NCBI GenBank assembly: GCA_947579665.1
Contig: OX388345.1
Location: 61,185,454-61,249,453 of the forward strand
DNA: 64,000 bases
From: Sympetrum striolatum
Lineage: Eukaryota > Arthropoda > Insecta > Odonata > Libellulidae
Direction of reading: 5' to 3'
Below the pieces are notes generated by a model. The model was given only the letters and a program-made list of their open reading frames with translations. It did no database searches and had not been told where the DNA came from. Of this stretch, positions 25,018-38,345 are shown one piece after another. The translations under genes were made by a program, and so were the position numbers. Position 1 is the stretch's first letter; every line of letters starts with the position of its first letter.

Positions 25018-25262
25018 TAAAATATATAACAATAGTACGTATTTTATTAGGTCGATATTAACACTTTTAAGTCTTTTCTTACATCTAACTCTTCGTCATA
25101 TAAATTTTAAAGAACGGATTGCTTGAAAAAAGCAAAAAGAGGAAAACTACATTGCGGGTTTATAAACCTAAGGTTTGGCTTAGTAAAAATATACACCGCA
25201 GCAGGAAAACGCCCGCAAGAAGTGGGGTATGAAAAACCTGCGAAACCTACTGATAAATAAGT
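25018..25262 (-). repeat. (ATT)n-tailed repeat family 1, copy F, both modules
   Basis: On the minus strand the 5' module reads ggtttttcataccccacttc, ttgcgggcgttttcctgc. About 130 bp later comes the 3' module: gttagatgtaagaaaagact, taatatcgacctaataaaa, then tacgtactattgttat. Copies at 40.1 and 42.5 kb have both modules in the same order at similar spacing, which defines a repeat unit of about 230-250 bp. Confidence 0.6.
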
Positions 25263-25653
25263 GAATTCGTACGGAAAAGCATGTTGAGAAAGATCTGAGA
25301 GGCAAAAAAGACAATACAGGTACATATTCACTTAAATAAATCAAAATAACCATGAAATATAAATATAAATTCATGACATATGAATATAAACATGAAGAAC
25401 ATGAAGGAAAACCAGCAATAAAGTTATAAGAAAAAGTGTATGAAAATAATATGATAATAGAGTAGTGGATATCAAAGAGTTTCCTAGTATAATCAATTTC
25501 GTCAATACTAACTTATAAGATCAATGAAAATGTGTTCATTAAACCTAGTCAAAATTTTATAGATGATATACAATGTGATTGTAAATATGTTTTAGTTCAG
25601 GACAAAAACATTGTAGAAACGCTTCAATAACAGTACATAGATAACATCAAGTT

Positions 25654-25735
25654 GGCTCACGGGTAGCCAAGTTGGCAGAGGGTTCGGTTTTCATGAAAGC
25701 GGTCCCATGTTTGATTCCCGGAAGGAGCCCATGTG
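25654..25735 (+). repeat. tRNA-derived SINE-like body 2
   Basis: A box gggtagccaagttggcagag, then gcggtcccatgtttgattcc and cggaagg as the B-box region. The sequence between them is tRNA-like in length, but no acceptor stem closes. AT-rich sequence follows. Confidence 0.6.
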
Positions 25736-26366
25736 CGAAATAACTTAAGCACTTTTAACATAACAATTACTGAAAAGGCCATGGAATACTACATTAGAAT
25801 TAACATGGATTTAGAATCACTAAAACCTCAAATCATTTTTATCTATAAATTAAATTAATTCCGTTTATCCTATTTATCGATATGTATTATCTCCACAGAT
25901 ATTAATTATTCTAATATAAATTATGCAAAAATATATCCTTACGGTGCAACGAGATAATGAGATTTCCTGCAATATAGTTAAGCTATCTCCATTTATGCAT
26001 TATCATCTTCACATATTCAATGCTAATTCCATACAGTTACATAAGATTACGAGTGCGCAGTTTCTTCCTTTTTATGTCAAGATATATAATAGCGCTAATT
26101 ATTAATTTATTAAGTTGTAATTCGACCTTCTGTCCAGTTGGCAACGTTTACTGAGGTTACAAATCAGCTAATGGCTACCATATTAGATATTTTTTGGTTA
26201 CCTTATTTTATTTCACGATTTCGTCACTAACATTCCCTTGGACAATGACATTGAGTGACTTAATGATTGACAAACGAAATAAAAACAGAAATTTCCCTCT
26301 TAGGTTCCACATAAAAATATTATGATGATGGAAGGAATAATAAAAAGGGACTATTAGAGAATAAAG

Positions 26367-26820
26367 TGGCGTTCACACGTACGCTCTGTCGCGCGGTCTT
26401 GACACAGGCCGGGAGTGTGGCGTTCCAAACCCGTGTCGATTAAAATCAACAAAGGCTTGTCCTTCGTTCCATCCCGCGGTCTAAAACCATACAGGATAGG
26501 ATCGCCCGTGTGAACGTCAAAAACTTCTTATTTCCCGCGTGACTAGCGTGGCGCGTGGACTTTTACAATTCTTAAAAGGTTTTGAGAGAGTTTTCACTTT
26601 TTCAACATAAACCGTAAGACTATAGTCATAGTCAGTCACGCGCGACAAGAACGTCCGAATTGATATTAGCTCAGGATAGGAACGTACGGGACTAGCGCGT
26701 TGATAAAACTGTGCATTCTTATCCTGTACAATCCTATCGCATTCACACGGACATTCCTATCCCGCGCGATTAAAGCATGCCGTTCCAATCGCGCGTAAAA
26801 GAGCGTACGTGTGAATGCCC
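26367..26820. mobile_element. CpG-rich terminal-inverted-repeat element (nonautonomous DNA transposon, about 454 bp)
   Basis: The left end TGGCGTTCACACGTACGCTC matches the reverse complement of the right end (GGGCATTCACACGTACGCTC); 19 of 21 positions are paired when the following T is included. The motif CCGTGTGAACG / CCGTGTGAATGCG beside GATAGGA recurs internally in both orientations, giving a foldback structure. CpG is strikingly dense (gcgcg repeatedly) against an AT-rich, CpG-poor surround. There is no open frame. I could not resolve a target-site duplication, so the superfamily is open; the GGGCATTCACAC-like end recalls Harbinger-type MITEs. Confidence 0.75.
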
Positions 26821-28368
26821 CTAATGAGTGCCCTCCTGCGTACCGTTAATATATATTCATAATTAAGCATCGTCATGTATAAACTGCGAAAATCCGTATT
26901 CCCAGGTAGTCAGCGCTTGTAGGCTAGCATGTTAGAATTTAGTCACCGAAGTTGGAGAAAAATACAAAATAAAAAAATCATGCACTTAGTAACTTCTACA
27001 GATATATTTTTCAAAAAGCGATTAAAAATTTAGACAAAATTTGGCAAAGTTGTCATCATAAATCAGGCATCATATATAGACGGCTAAATTTTAGACAGAA
27101 ATTTGATTTAGACAGAACTAGTCGCCTTTTGGAAAAATATATATGTGAAAGGTATTAAGTGTTTTATCTTTTATGTACTTATTATACATAAACATAACAT
27201 AACCCTTACATAAACTCGTGATTGAGCATATTAGATTTATATTGAACCTTACCAAACTGCACTCTAAGCTTTAAAAGAATTAGAAGTTGGTGAAATTTTA
27301 AACTCAATTAAGGTGAGAACTCCAAAGAATAGTTTTAAAGTGTACGTTTTCCTTTTCATTCATAAAAACTTGTTCAATTCCCATATCACTTTCCTTTTTA
27401 AATCTCGTTACCAATCAGCTAACCCTTTGCTTCCTTTTCCAAATTTCTCACCTCTCCTTGCTCCAAATACAATCGTCGAACTTTCAACGCATGCCACTTT
27501 TGCTTCCCTCATTTCCATTTTCTTTCACGCCTTCAACTCCTCGCTTTTATTCTTTCCCATCCAATTTCCTCACTGCAGCGACCCTCGACTTTTGTCTCGC
27601 CGTAGTAAGCTCTTACACCAACGCTCCCGCTCTTTGAAATTCTTCCTCTTTTCCGGGCCTTTTCCAACCCTCTCTTCATTAACCGCTTCCTTTTCTCCCC
27701 TTATTGTGAGCGATTCAGTTTCAGTATTTCGTGTCCTTGATCTATGTCACCCCGCCATTTGGAAATGGAGTTGTGGCCACCGCTGTGAAACGCTTTGCAG
27801 ACCAATTTGCTCTCTGAAAAGGAAAGAGCTTGCCTTTTAGCGTTTATCAATTTTCCTAAGAGAAGGTCAAGGAAAGGGTCGTGAAAGTCTCGTAGACAAA
27901 GCTACTTATGGAAATAAAGGGCTGCAATTCAACGCGGTTTCCAGCAAAGAGAGGGCGCCAGCGAAGTATTTATGCCGAGAGAGGCATTTGTGATTCCTGA
28001 GTATTGTAGTCCATTAAATAGGGTAGTACTAGACCCGTATTACGTAAAAGTAAAGTTAAAGTATTTCATACTCGTGAATCTAAATATTCTGAACTTCGAG
28101 ATTTTTGGAATCTTTTAACGAAATGTATTAAGTGGTTTTTAATCATCGATTATCTATGACGATGCTAAAGGTAACTAACTATTACACAAATACAAATATC
28201 ACATGATATATTGTTATGATGTAATGTAAAAATCTTAGCTAGACTTGTAATGAGTTTATTTATATTTCTAAAAACCACACTATCGAATAAAATGTTAAAG
28301 GATTATTAAGATATAATCTTTAATATTCGCTTAACCCCCAAATAACAAATAGAAATTGAAATCTATAG
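26821..28368. other. No gene recognised; pyrimidine-rich patch
   Basis: 27313-27840 stays open for 175 codons, but it starts at GTG, has no internal Met after the start, and is C/T-rich on the + strand (Ser/Leu/Phe/Pro), which explains the openness. A purine-rich stretch follows at 27840-27980. Confidence 0.55.
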
Positions 28369-28440
28369 AATAATAATAATAATAAAACGGCTTTATTTGG
28401 GCGATATTGAGACTATAAGTCCTCTTTTCCATCTTTCTCA
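28369..28440 (-). repeat. (ATT)n-tailed repeat family 1, copy B
   Basis: On the + strand (TAA)n is followed by acggctttatttgggcgata, ttgagactataagtcc and tcttttccatctttct, the reverse complement of the family 3' module. The 5' module is not recognised beyond 28440, so the copy appears truncated. Confidence 0.65.
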
Positions 28441-28625
28441 AGACAGTGGTTGAACAAGAAGTTAAGAATTGTAAAAAAAACGTAAGCCCAATCTTGGGTT
28501 TAAGCTGCACGCTCTTTTGAGTTTAGTATATTTTAATTCATCACCATGAAGACAGCAGTGAACCTCATACATTAACCTATCATGGAAGGCATGGTAAATG
28601 TAAAATGCGACAACTCTGTATATTA

Positions 28626-28685
28626 GAATATTATGCAAGATGAGGAGTGAAGTATTTACCTAACTCCTCATCTTGCATAATATTC
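28626..28685. other. Perfect 23-bp inverted repeat with 14-nt loop
   Basis: The left arm starts gaatattatgcaagatgagg and the right arm ends cctcatcttgcataatattc. All 23 positions pair around the 14-nt loop gaagtatttaccta. It could form a hairpin RNA or a cruciform. Flanking sequence does not extend the pairing. It is shorter than a typical animal pre-miRNA and has no bulges, so the role is open. Confidence 0.85.
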
Positions 28686-29072
28686 CTCACTCCCTCAACA
28701 AAGCTCTTGGTAGATAAACATTGAAGGGTAGGTGATCCAACCAACCTCATTTCAGATGATTTTACAGTATTACCGAAGTTTATATATTTAATAATTATAT
28801 TCAAAAGGACCTGAATATATTTGCAACATTATGAAGAAAATAGTGTTTGGAAAAAATCGTGAATAAATTCCAAAAAAACATATGAAAGGCGTTAATATGA
28901 ATGCAAGTATATGGACTGGCCTAGCTGGTCCCTCAAACTACATCGAAAATTGTAGCATTTCGAAACGAAATTCTGATAGATAGAACTGGATACATAGTTT
29001 CGAAGATATTTGATTGAATGGACGCAGGTGTTTGGGTTTCTGTTTTGAAATGAACAGGCTTGAAGTTGCCTC

Positions 29073-29300
29073 TCATTGAGGCTTCAAAATGTACAGAACC
29101 CTCCGGTATCGGATATAAAAAGGAGTATTTGCGGAGCCGATCCTTTCCAATATAAATGATTTCCGAAATGGAATAGCTGGAAGGGAAACCAAACATAGAT
29201 GCAGAAGCTCATTCAGTTGAGTAATGGTAGAGAAAAATCTGCTTCTTACATCCTGTATATCATATAATATTTCTAAGGAGAACAATCTTCTAAATTCCAT
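29073..29300 (-). pseudogene. Possible LINE C-terminal remnant
   Basis: The minus strand reads DVRSRFFSTITQLNELL, then LPAIPFRKSFI. The R..FF..TI...N.L....(A/P)...FRK.. spacing resembles the SFFPRTIxxWNxLP...FRxxL end of LINE ORF2 proteins, but identity is low. A second minus frame (28933-29196) overlaps it. No 3' UTR partner was recognised nearby. This is a motif resemblance only, and chance openness is a real alternative. Confidence 0.3.
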
Positions 29301-32300
29301 TTAAATTAGAAGATAATTCTAAAATGCGCTATAAATATAAATATATATTTTTTAACTCATTCTCGTTATTATAATTCCATAAATTCAACTGTGTATCGAC
29401 GAAATAGTGAAAGGTTCCATGTACATAAAGGGAAAATCCCTAGGAAAAACGTCAGATTTTTTCAAATCAGTTTATTTCTAAGTACACACTATCTTTAACG
29501 TATCGTAATTTAAATATAAAAATTTCAGAATCAACCAGGGCGATTCTAATAGGAGTAGTTTACACTATTTTAAGTAGTAACCAACCTCTTCTATTGGTAA
29601 CGCTAATATAATAAATCGCATTCATCAATGAGCAAATGGTTTTTAAGTAATTCCGAAAAAAAGTATCAATTGTTATCCTGCTATCTGTAGGTTTACTACT
29701 GACTTCCTCGGTCCTTTGCAAATTGTTGGATCTAGCTCGCTTCTTCATGCATAAATAAAGGTTTTCTTATCGCTCAGACGTAAAAGTTTTACGACGAAAC
29801 CTGAATCTTTTATCCCTATAGAGAAAATCGAACGTTAAATAAAATAGGTATTCTGATTAAATATTTGCAGTTCGGCTTGATTCATATACCGAAGTGAATT
29901 TCCAGTTGCGCTTGCATTAATGTTTCAATTCATATTTTCATATATAATAAATTTTCTGTATCTTTTTTTCTGAAATTTCACTGTATCACAAAAACCTGCA
30001 CATATTTGTTCTTAGCTCTCTTTAATTAACTCTGTTACCTCCGTAAACTTGATGGGATTGACTAAATCATGTGGCCATCTCATACTTGAATGCTCTCCAA
30101 TAGTTTACGTAAATGGCTTAAATTGTTCCCATTTTTTACAATAAATAGATATTTGCTAGATTTAAATTCAATGTCTCTAGTCTTCTTCTTCAGATTCACA
30201 GAAAAAATTAGCTTCTATAAGATGTGGGACTTAATGTTGGATTTTAACATAGATAAAAGAAGGAAAAGGTACCATTATGAAGTATTCCAGTAATGGTAAG
30301 CGTATTTTGAACTAATGAAGGAAAAATTTGAGTTTAATTCTTTCAGGACTACGTTAGAATCTCATTAGCCATATCATGAAATTGTAATTCCTGCAATGGA
30401 ACTCATCATTTCATTCGCAAAAGAGTTATAATAATATAATACAGTTTGTTAAAAATGCAAAATAGCGCCAAAGGAAATTGAGTATAGAGAACATTCACTG
30501 TATAGCACACTTTGCTTCTTGAAATAGTATAATAACGATTTAAAATTTTCCATTATGGATATTTCTTCGAAAAATCAAAAAAATGAGCATTCATAGGACT
30601 ACATAGAGACAATAGCTGTACGTGGAAAAGTTGTTTCCTACAATTTTCAGATTAAACTTGATTATTCTAGTTTCATCGAAAGAGAAAATCTAAAGGTTTG
30701 AAAAAAGAGCTTACTTTGCGTTTTAATTTTTACGTGTCTTCAGTTTGAAACGTAAGATATGTAGACTCATGGTTTACGTAAAAATATTAAACATTTAAGA
30801 ACTCCGTTTTTGCTGAAAAATCATGCTTATGAAACGGCACTTTGAAATTTTCTTGGTGATGATTCTTCGAAGTGAATTAAATTCCGTAACGTATCTTATC
30901 TTCGTTTTTCTCTAATATTCGTCAGTAAATAGTGGTTTCAATGTACTCAAAATGTATATTTAATGGTACATGAAACTACGTTTACTAAGAGAAATCATTT
31001 CAATAATAATTATTGAGACGGTCTAGGAAATAAATAATTTTCAGTGAAGAGACATCCTTTGCTCACAACTTTTGCAACTCTAAACATTTTCACTTAGGTC
31101 CTCTTCTAATCCACGTGCCGTGAAACAGCGTTAAATCTCTTAAGAGATAGACTCCCATTTTTAAGAGTATTGGTATTGGCTTGGCGATGGACACGGAGGT
31201 GCGCTATCCTTCCTAGCGAAGGATAAGCCGTTAAGAATTATAGCTGTGCTGAAGCCTCGTTTTGCTTTACAGGAGAGTAATTTATGGGAATATCCTGATG
31301 CGGAAACCGGCGAACGGCACTAAAGTTGATCAACTTATCTTCAAAAATAAATGTGAAAGAAGGAAGATGAGCTAGCTGAGAGATTCTAAGTACTTGGTGC
31401 AGCGACTTATGAAGCAGAGTAGACTATTTGCGTCCTACTTTAATTACTTAAATTTCTCATTTGGGTAAAAGCCCTTAAGCCTATATTCTCTGAATCTAGT
31501 CACTATTAATTTATATGGAAGCGTAGCAAATTGAAAATTTATTTTTGGGTAATACTATGTTTGATGCGTCCGATAAGAATATGAACTATCTTCATTTCAT
31601 CCTTGTATATTTTAAAATTTTTCCGTCAATCTGTTAAACTTGCTCATCTCAAACGTGTAAGTACATATTTTTTGCTCTACGTATGGTAAGTAATAATTAT
31701 GGTAAGGTCAAGCTTTCAAAAAATACCGAATAAAAATTTTAATTGATAATCTGCATTTCAATAATCCTTAAAATGTTAGTAAAAGTTACAGTTTCTAAAC
31801 AATATTCAAACTAGAAACTTTCCATTTTTGACCAATATTTATCTCAAAAATTATTTTGGGTTTGTGCTTTGTAATTGGTTCTTGCCATGGATGAGATGGT
31901 CACAGATGTGATTCCAGTGGGTAACAAATATATTTTGGGAAAATTCAAAAATTAAAAAACAAAATAACTAACTATCACTAATATCATAAGCCAGCCACGT
32001 AGGTGATGGGAGGAAGATAAGGGTTACTTTCATTCTTCTAATGATTTTTTATTTATTTATTTAATCTATACGCTGTATTTTGGTATGATAACAAGGTGGC
32101 AACGGTTGAGGGGGATATAAAAATACAATCTGTCCAGCATTCGCCGAAGGATATTTTTTCAAAAATTAATCCGTTAAATCAGGTAAAAATCAATAAATGA
32201 ATAAATGTCAATTTAAGTAGAAGGAATGAAAGAATGAAAATCATATTTACTCAATTGACTGTTATAATTTCTAAGTTAATCAATTGTCGGATTTTTATTT

Positions 32301-35300
32301 ACTCTTACTGTTTAATTAACTCAATTAACATGCAGATTGATTTCATGGCTATAGAATGTAATTTATTTCTGTTTATTGGAGAAGATATAATCGCAGTTCT
32401 AAAACCTCGTTACATGATCTCAAAAGTATGACTGTATTCGAAAAGTTATTCTCATGAATCATTGACTTGTTTATTTTCATTGATTGATGTTTCAATCGCT
32501 CTATTTAGCGAATCACTAAATTCTCTCGTTTCGTCTAACCATTAATTCAATATAATATTTTTAAATAATTGAGTAGTGGTGAATCAGAAGGCTATCGGTT
32601 TATCCGTTAACCTATGTAACACTTTCTATCTTTCCCATGAGCAATTCCAAAGTTCCAGCTGTCATGTTTTCCTTCGCAAGTAATCGCCATAAAAAGCTCC
32701 GGAAGAGAATAAATTTCAGTTGATTTCATCTCCTCTGCCTGTTCGTTGATTATATGAGTGGAATCTCCCTTTCTGCTTCTTCTCTAAGCTTAGCGGCGTG
32801 ATTGCTTTGAAAGAGAAAATACTGTAGCGGTCAGGTGAAGGGCTGGCAAGTAACAGAGAGGTGTAGTTTAGGTGGGGATTGTTACAGAGCTTTTTCGGGA
32901 AGCTTTCGTTTAGGGTCTCTGTTGCCTTTCAAGGCGGTGCTGCGGTATGCGATGGGACGTGTGTGGGAGGGAACGCCTGACACTATATTCACCGACTAGA
33001 GGCGGAGCACCAGCTTCTCACCATCAGTTTATTGTCTCTCTTTAATCTGGAGCAGTTTTCTATAGTAAGCAATTCCTCACTTTCTCCACTCCGAGGTGGT
33101 AACACTGCGGAAAATTGCTTCGCTTTTAGGGTTTCAGTGGTACATGTCCTCGCTTTTCTGGCGTTACAGGGATGAAACAAAATTAAAGTTTCCTTATTTC
33201 AGCTAGTTAGGAATAAGCTGCATATCTCCGAGATTCTGGTAGTTTATAAAATTCGGGTTATCATTCAGGTTAAAGAAGACGGATCCAAAAATTCAAAACA
33301 GGTTTCAGAGAAATTTCATGTCCATTTACTTCGTTGAAGAGTGTAACTATTTCCTGATTTATAATATTTAACCAGAATGGCTATATGCTGTCACGATGAA
33401 ACAATTCGAAAGTACATTATACCAGTTATGATGAAACGATTCAGGGTTACGTTGTATATATTTGCTTCCAAGTATTTTTCTGTAATAATTTATTTTCAGT
33501 CTACCTTCGGTAATCTGCGAAATTTTGAAAATCAGATTACGATCGAGTCAATGATGAGTTGTTCTCTCATATTATTGAGAACAATGGTTGTGATTTTATA
33601 CGATTTTGTGGTCTTAAAATTTGTTTCAATAAAATATTGAATTAAGTCTACGCTTTATTTAGCGTAATTGCGCTCTCTTCCAAAAACGTTCTTGACTAAC
33701 ACTTATAAAGATGAGACAAAAAATTACAACGAAATTTAGTTGAACATAATTAAAGATGTGTTATCAACTGATATGCCTACATTAGATCCGGTAAAGCTCC
33801 AAATCGATTGGAAATTGTATTTTCAGTGAATACAAAGATTTATTAAAAACGAAATTCGTCAATCTCTTGTCCCTTTTCCCTAAAACCAAAAGAAAGAGAG
33901 AGAAAATAAATAAAATAATAATTATAATAATGTAAGGAATGGGAAAATTCTTATGTAGACCGTTTTAAATGAATTCAGTTGAGCAGTCTAGCAGTTTGTT
34001 GTAGTAAAGAGGAGAAATCATGCATCCGGAGTATAGTTTTCTGACATCATTGATTGCATCTTAAATCGTATAGAAGTCAACTTTTACTTAACTTTGGTCG
34101 TACTAGATATCACGAGGAATATTTTAAGTTTACGGCATTTGCAATTTTAGTCATTTTTGCAAGCTTCCTAACACGTTTTCTTTAGTCCCTTTTTTACTTT
34201 TGCCACAATGAAGCATTTCACAACAAAAGGGTTCTTTTACTCTTGACTACCCATGAAGATTTTGGAGAAAAGCCCAAACTAGTTCAATGTTATATTTGCG
34301 CGTCCCTATCCTTCAACCTTCAAAACTGCTTTCGTCAGATGGTGCGAAAATACCATTCCCATAATTGACTTGTGCCATTTGAGCAGTAATTATCATAAGC
34401 TATTTTCCTACTGCTTTCTATGTTCCAGCTGCTTTCTATTTTCCTACCTCAAGGAGATCATTGACTTAGTCATGTGATTCGGAAATTCACGTTCACCATG
34501 AATTCGGGCCCCTACCTGCAGATGTCTTGAAGAGTCTCCTTATCTATGCTAATTTCCTCTCTTTAGGGGATAGCGAGTTTTAATCATTTCCGACTTGACG
34601 CTATCGTGTTTAAGGTATCCCAACCAAGACGTGCCTCTCCCCGCAGCGTCGTTTCTGATTCGCCGATCAAAATCTTCAAATGAGAATTCCTAACCGCAGC
34701 AGCCGTTGGAGTGGAAATACGCCACTTCTATAACATCCGAATGGCAGAATATCATTTGAATAATCACCAAACTCGGGGGACAATTCGAAGAAACAAAAAC
34801 TGCTTTATTGAACTGGGAAAGAAGAGGAGCTGACTTAATTTGGAACTGAACCCACACCTTCCTTTGAAATCATGTTTCTTCCAAAGATAACTTGCCCAAT
34901 ATATTAAATAATACAAAAAGACTATTTTTGGGACGTCTTACTTTAGCTCATTTAAAGTTCTCAGGAATAAATCTTCCTATTTATAAGATGAATATTATTA
35001 ATCATCATGACAACGGTGATTCTGTTCTATTGCTGATTCTCTTACTTTAACAAAAAAATCAAAATTGTCAATTAAACCTGTATTATGTGGAAAAAGTGCT
35101 GTATTAAGTATCACTCAGGATTAAAGAAAATGTGATTATTACGATAAGAATTCTAAAATTGACCCTGTAAAACACATAGTAATTACAAATATGTTCTCTT
35201 CAAAAATTCAGTACATACACAATTTTTGGGAAAAACAACTTCCTTTTCTTTGATTTTCTCTAAAATACAACACGAATGCCGGAAATATAGACTTTGGCCC

Positions 35301-38040
35301 CACATTTAGTGGTTTAGCAGAGAAACTATTTGCATCCTCTGATTTATAATGTTTTAAGTCGATGTTTGCGATAAGAAATTGAAAACTGTGTTATTCTGCT
35401 TTCCTTAGGTCTAATATATACAGTAGAGATACCTAATGAATAGGTAATGTCCGGAAGCCTTTTTGAAAAACAAATGGAACTTACTTCGATGAGTAGCTTA
35501 AGATTTTTGTTTCAAAACTTCTCTCATACGTCAGTAAAAATCTTTCCAAGAATATAGGCCACAATCTTATCTTAAAATACTAACTAATTATAAATCTTAT
35601 CATTTTTTAAAGACTTTTACTCAGAAGATAAAACAGATATTACGCACGACCTCAACGATTTTTCTATAACTCTCTAAACTCGATACACCGCTATATAAAG
35701 CAATAAATTGCGTTGCGAAAAATAACAACTTCGTGATCTGAAATGTAGATTACAAAATGATGAAATCAAATTTCCTCTTGAATAGAATTGCTTCTCCACA
35801 AAGTCTGGCGATGATCGCATTGCATTTTAATTTAAACAGATAAGCAAAAGAGACGATAAACATTCTTTAAAAACTATTTTTTACGAACGAATAACAACGG
35901 TAATAAATCTATGAAGAAATAATTATTCAGATCCTTTGATGTATGCCTCTTTTCCTATTACTAATAGGAAGAGAACTGCAAAACAGCTTCATTATAAAAT
36001 ACTTTTACTACACCACAAAACAACTGGAAGAGAACTGGTTCATAATGGATATTTAACTCGACATAAGTGTGATAAAGAATACCTCTGAGCACCATAGTCC
36101 TCCAAGTTCCCATGTTTCAACTTGAATGAGAAGTAACGTTGATGTTGAAGTTAAGTGGAAGAAAATTAGTTGATTCTTATCTAATCCAATTGACTTTCAA
36201 AGTTTTGAATGGGGGCTATTGCGAAGATTTGGAACAAGCATCAGATACGTATTCGACAACGGAATCGATTTTCGAAGCCGTGAAAAATGGTCGCTTTTGA
36301 GCGATCTCGTTGGTCAATCGACTTACCACAGTTCTATTTGATATGCTTTTTTATGTAAGGTAGCAGCTCTTGGAAGAATGACTGACTGAATGAAGATGAC
36401 GTCGCCATTTCCAGCCGATGAAATTCTTATAAAAACTGCATCCCTTCTGTTGTGACGTATTTTCGACTCAGATGGCCGATACCAAACCGAAGCAGCTTAC
36501 GCAATAACCTCCCAGACACCCACTGCGAAGAATCTTCCTTGTATTTCATGAATTTTTATTATTTTCTGATCTCTTTAAACTTAAATTTCATCTCATCTCT
36601 ATCTCTCTCTATTCTTGGCCTTCTCAATAGAGGGCCCATATATTCCTTTTCATAGCCGAAGCAATAATCTTCCCCGATCTACTCCCTCATGAGAAGCGTG
36701 ACCCCCCGAAGGTTCGTCATACTTGACAATCAAAATAAAATTGAGGGGCGAGAGATATGAGAAGGCATTAGATGAACGCATGACGAATGACTTCCTTGTC
36801 TTCCAAAAAGAGAAGGGCCTTTGATCTCATTCAGGACACGTACTCCAAGTTATGCTCTAATGGAGGAAAGGCGCGCGATAAACGAAGCGATGTAATTTTT
36901 CCGCCCTCCATCCTTTGGTTCATTCGAAATAATTTTTCGAACGGGAAGTTTCCCGCCAGATACGCCCTCGGGTTCCGGGAAATGGATTTTGGTGGCTTAT
37001 CTCTCCCGATGTATTGGATGGAGGCCGCTACGAATTCATTTGTTTCCAAACCCCCAAAAACAGATTTTTAAGTGCCTTCCATGCGCGATTTATCGAGTTA
37101 GGGATCAAAGTTCTTTTTAGCCAGCTCAGCCGGTATAGGAAGGAAGTTTTCACCTTTAATGCTAAGCGGAAATCGAAAACGGACTTTTGGAATATATTCA
37201 TCAAATTGAACTAGTTTTAGCGAATGATCGTTCAGGTACTTACTGATTCGTTGATGGTCGATCAAATATTTTCGAAGTAAACTTTTAAATCGAGAATAAT
37301 CAACTCGTTCAATCATTCCTGATAATTTTCATACTAGATCCAGATAAAAACACTTAGTGTGTTATTATGCCTAATATGCCTATTGTACTCGTTGCTATTA
37401 ATACTGCTCATCAACTGAAACTTTTAACCACACGTAACAATGGTTATTCGTATAAACAGGAAGTTCCTATTTTTATTACGCTTATACGTTGAACATAAGA
37501 AGTAAAGTTATTAAATTTTATAGACGACAAAGCTATTGTGTGCGATTTGTAAGGAATCCTACAAATCTCACTAAATGCACTAGATAAAAATCTGATGTGG
37601 CCAGCACATGACTTTCTCCAAACATGTTAATGTTTATCTACGACAGTATTTCCGAACTCTATATTCAATCTAAACATTGAAGATGAGTGATTAATTTAAA
37701 TCATATTATCTTTTACGTCGCAAACATTATAAATAATGTTTTCGGGACATGTTCGATGAAAAACAATGAAATAGGCCTTTCGCCCATAGAGCCCAGAGTG
37801 CCCACAAAGTACATAATCAGCAACTTCCGGTTTATCAGTATTTCATGAATAACTCCTAAACTATCAGTTATACAAAAATATGTTTCATACAAAAGTTATA
37901 GTAATTTACATTTTCTAAAACTTTTATAAGTTATAAAATATACCTTAATATCATATTTATGGAGATAGTTTGCAAAAACTGAAATTAGCGCTGAAGCAAA
38001 AAGCTCAACTTTTGGTCAACCGATTTATTCCAAAAACTAA
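29301..38040. other. Long stretch with no recognised gene or repeat
   Basis: AT-rich with GC-richer patches at about 31130-31330, 32640-33180, 34500-34740 and 36240-37150. Frames there (32989-33180 minus, 36787-37071 plus) lack any motif I recognise. Confidence 0.5.
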
Positions 38041-38345
38041 TCAACTCTGACACCACCCACCACAATGCTATATATTAAGTTTGGTATTGATACAACCAAT
38101 AGTTTTTACGTACGAGCGCCCACAAGCATAGACACACATACATACACACACACATACACACACACATACACACACACATACACACACACATACACACACA
38201 CATACACACACACATACACACAGATATCATTCCAAAAATGGTCAAAACATGTTCTAGGGACCCCAAAACATGTATTCCCGTTTAAATCTCGAAGTCGATT
38301 TTTTTTCATGAAAACTATATTACGTTTACGGAGAATGTAAAAAAG
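38041..38345. repeat. Dispersed repeat containing a 12-bp-unit microsatellite
   Basis: The 12-bp unit ACACACACATAC is repeated about seven times at 38132-38222 (Thr-His-Thr-Tyr in one frame, Cys-Val on the other strand). It is embedded in attaagtttggtattgatac, acgagcgcccacaagca before, and atcattccaaaaatggtc, tttaaatctcgaagtcgatt after. The flanks look like part of an interspersed repeat. The frames on both strands here are by-products of the periodicity. Confidence 0.6.

Noticed and set aside
27313..27840. 175-codon + strand open frame
   Set aside because: It starts at GTG, has no internal Met, and its Ser/Leu/Phe/Pro-rich content follows from C/T-rich DNA; no domain is visible.
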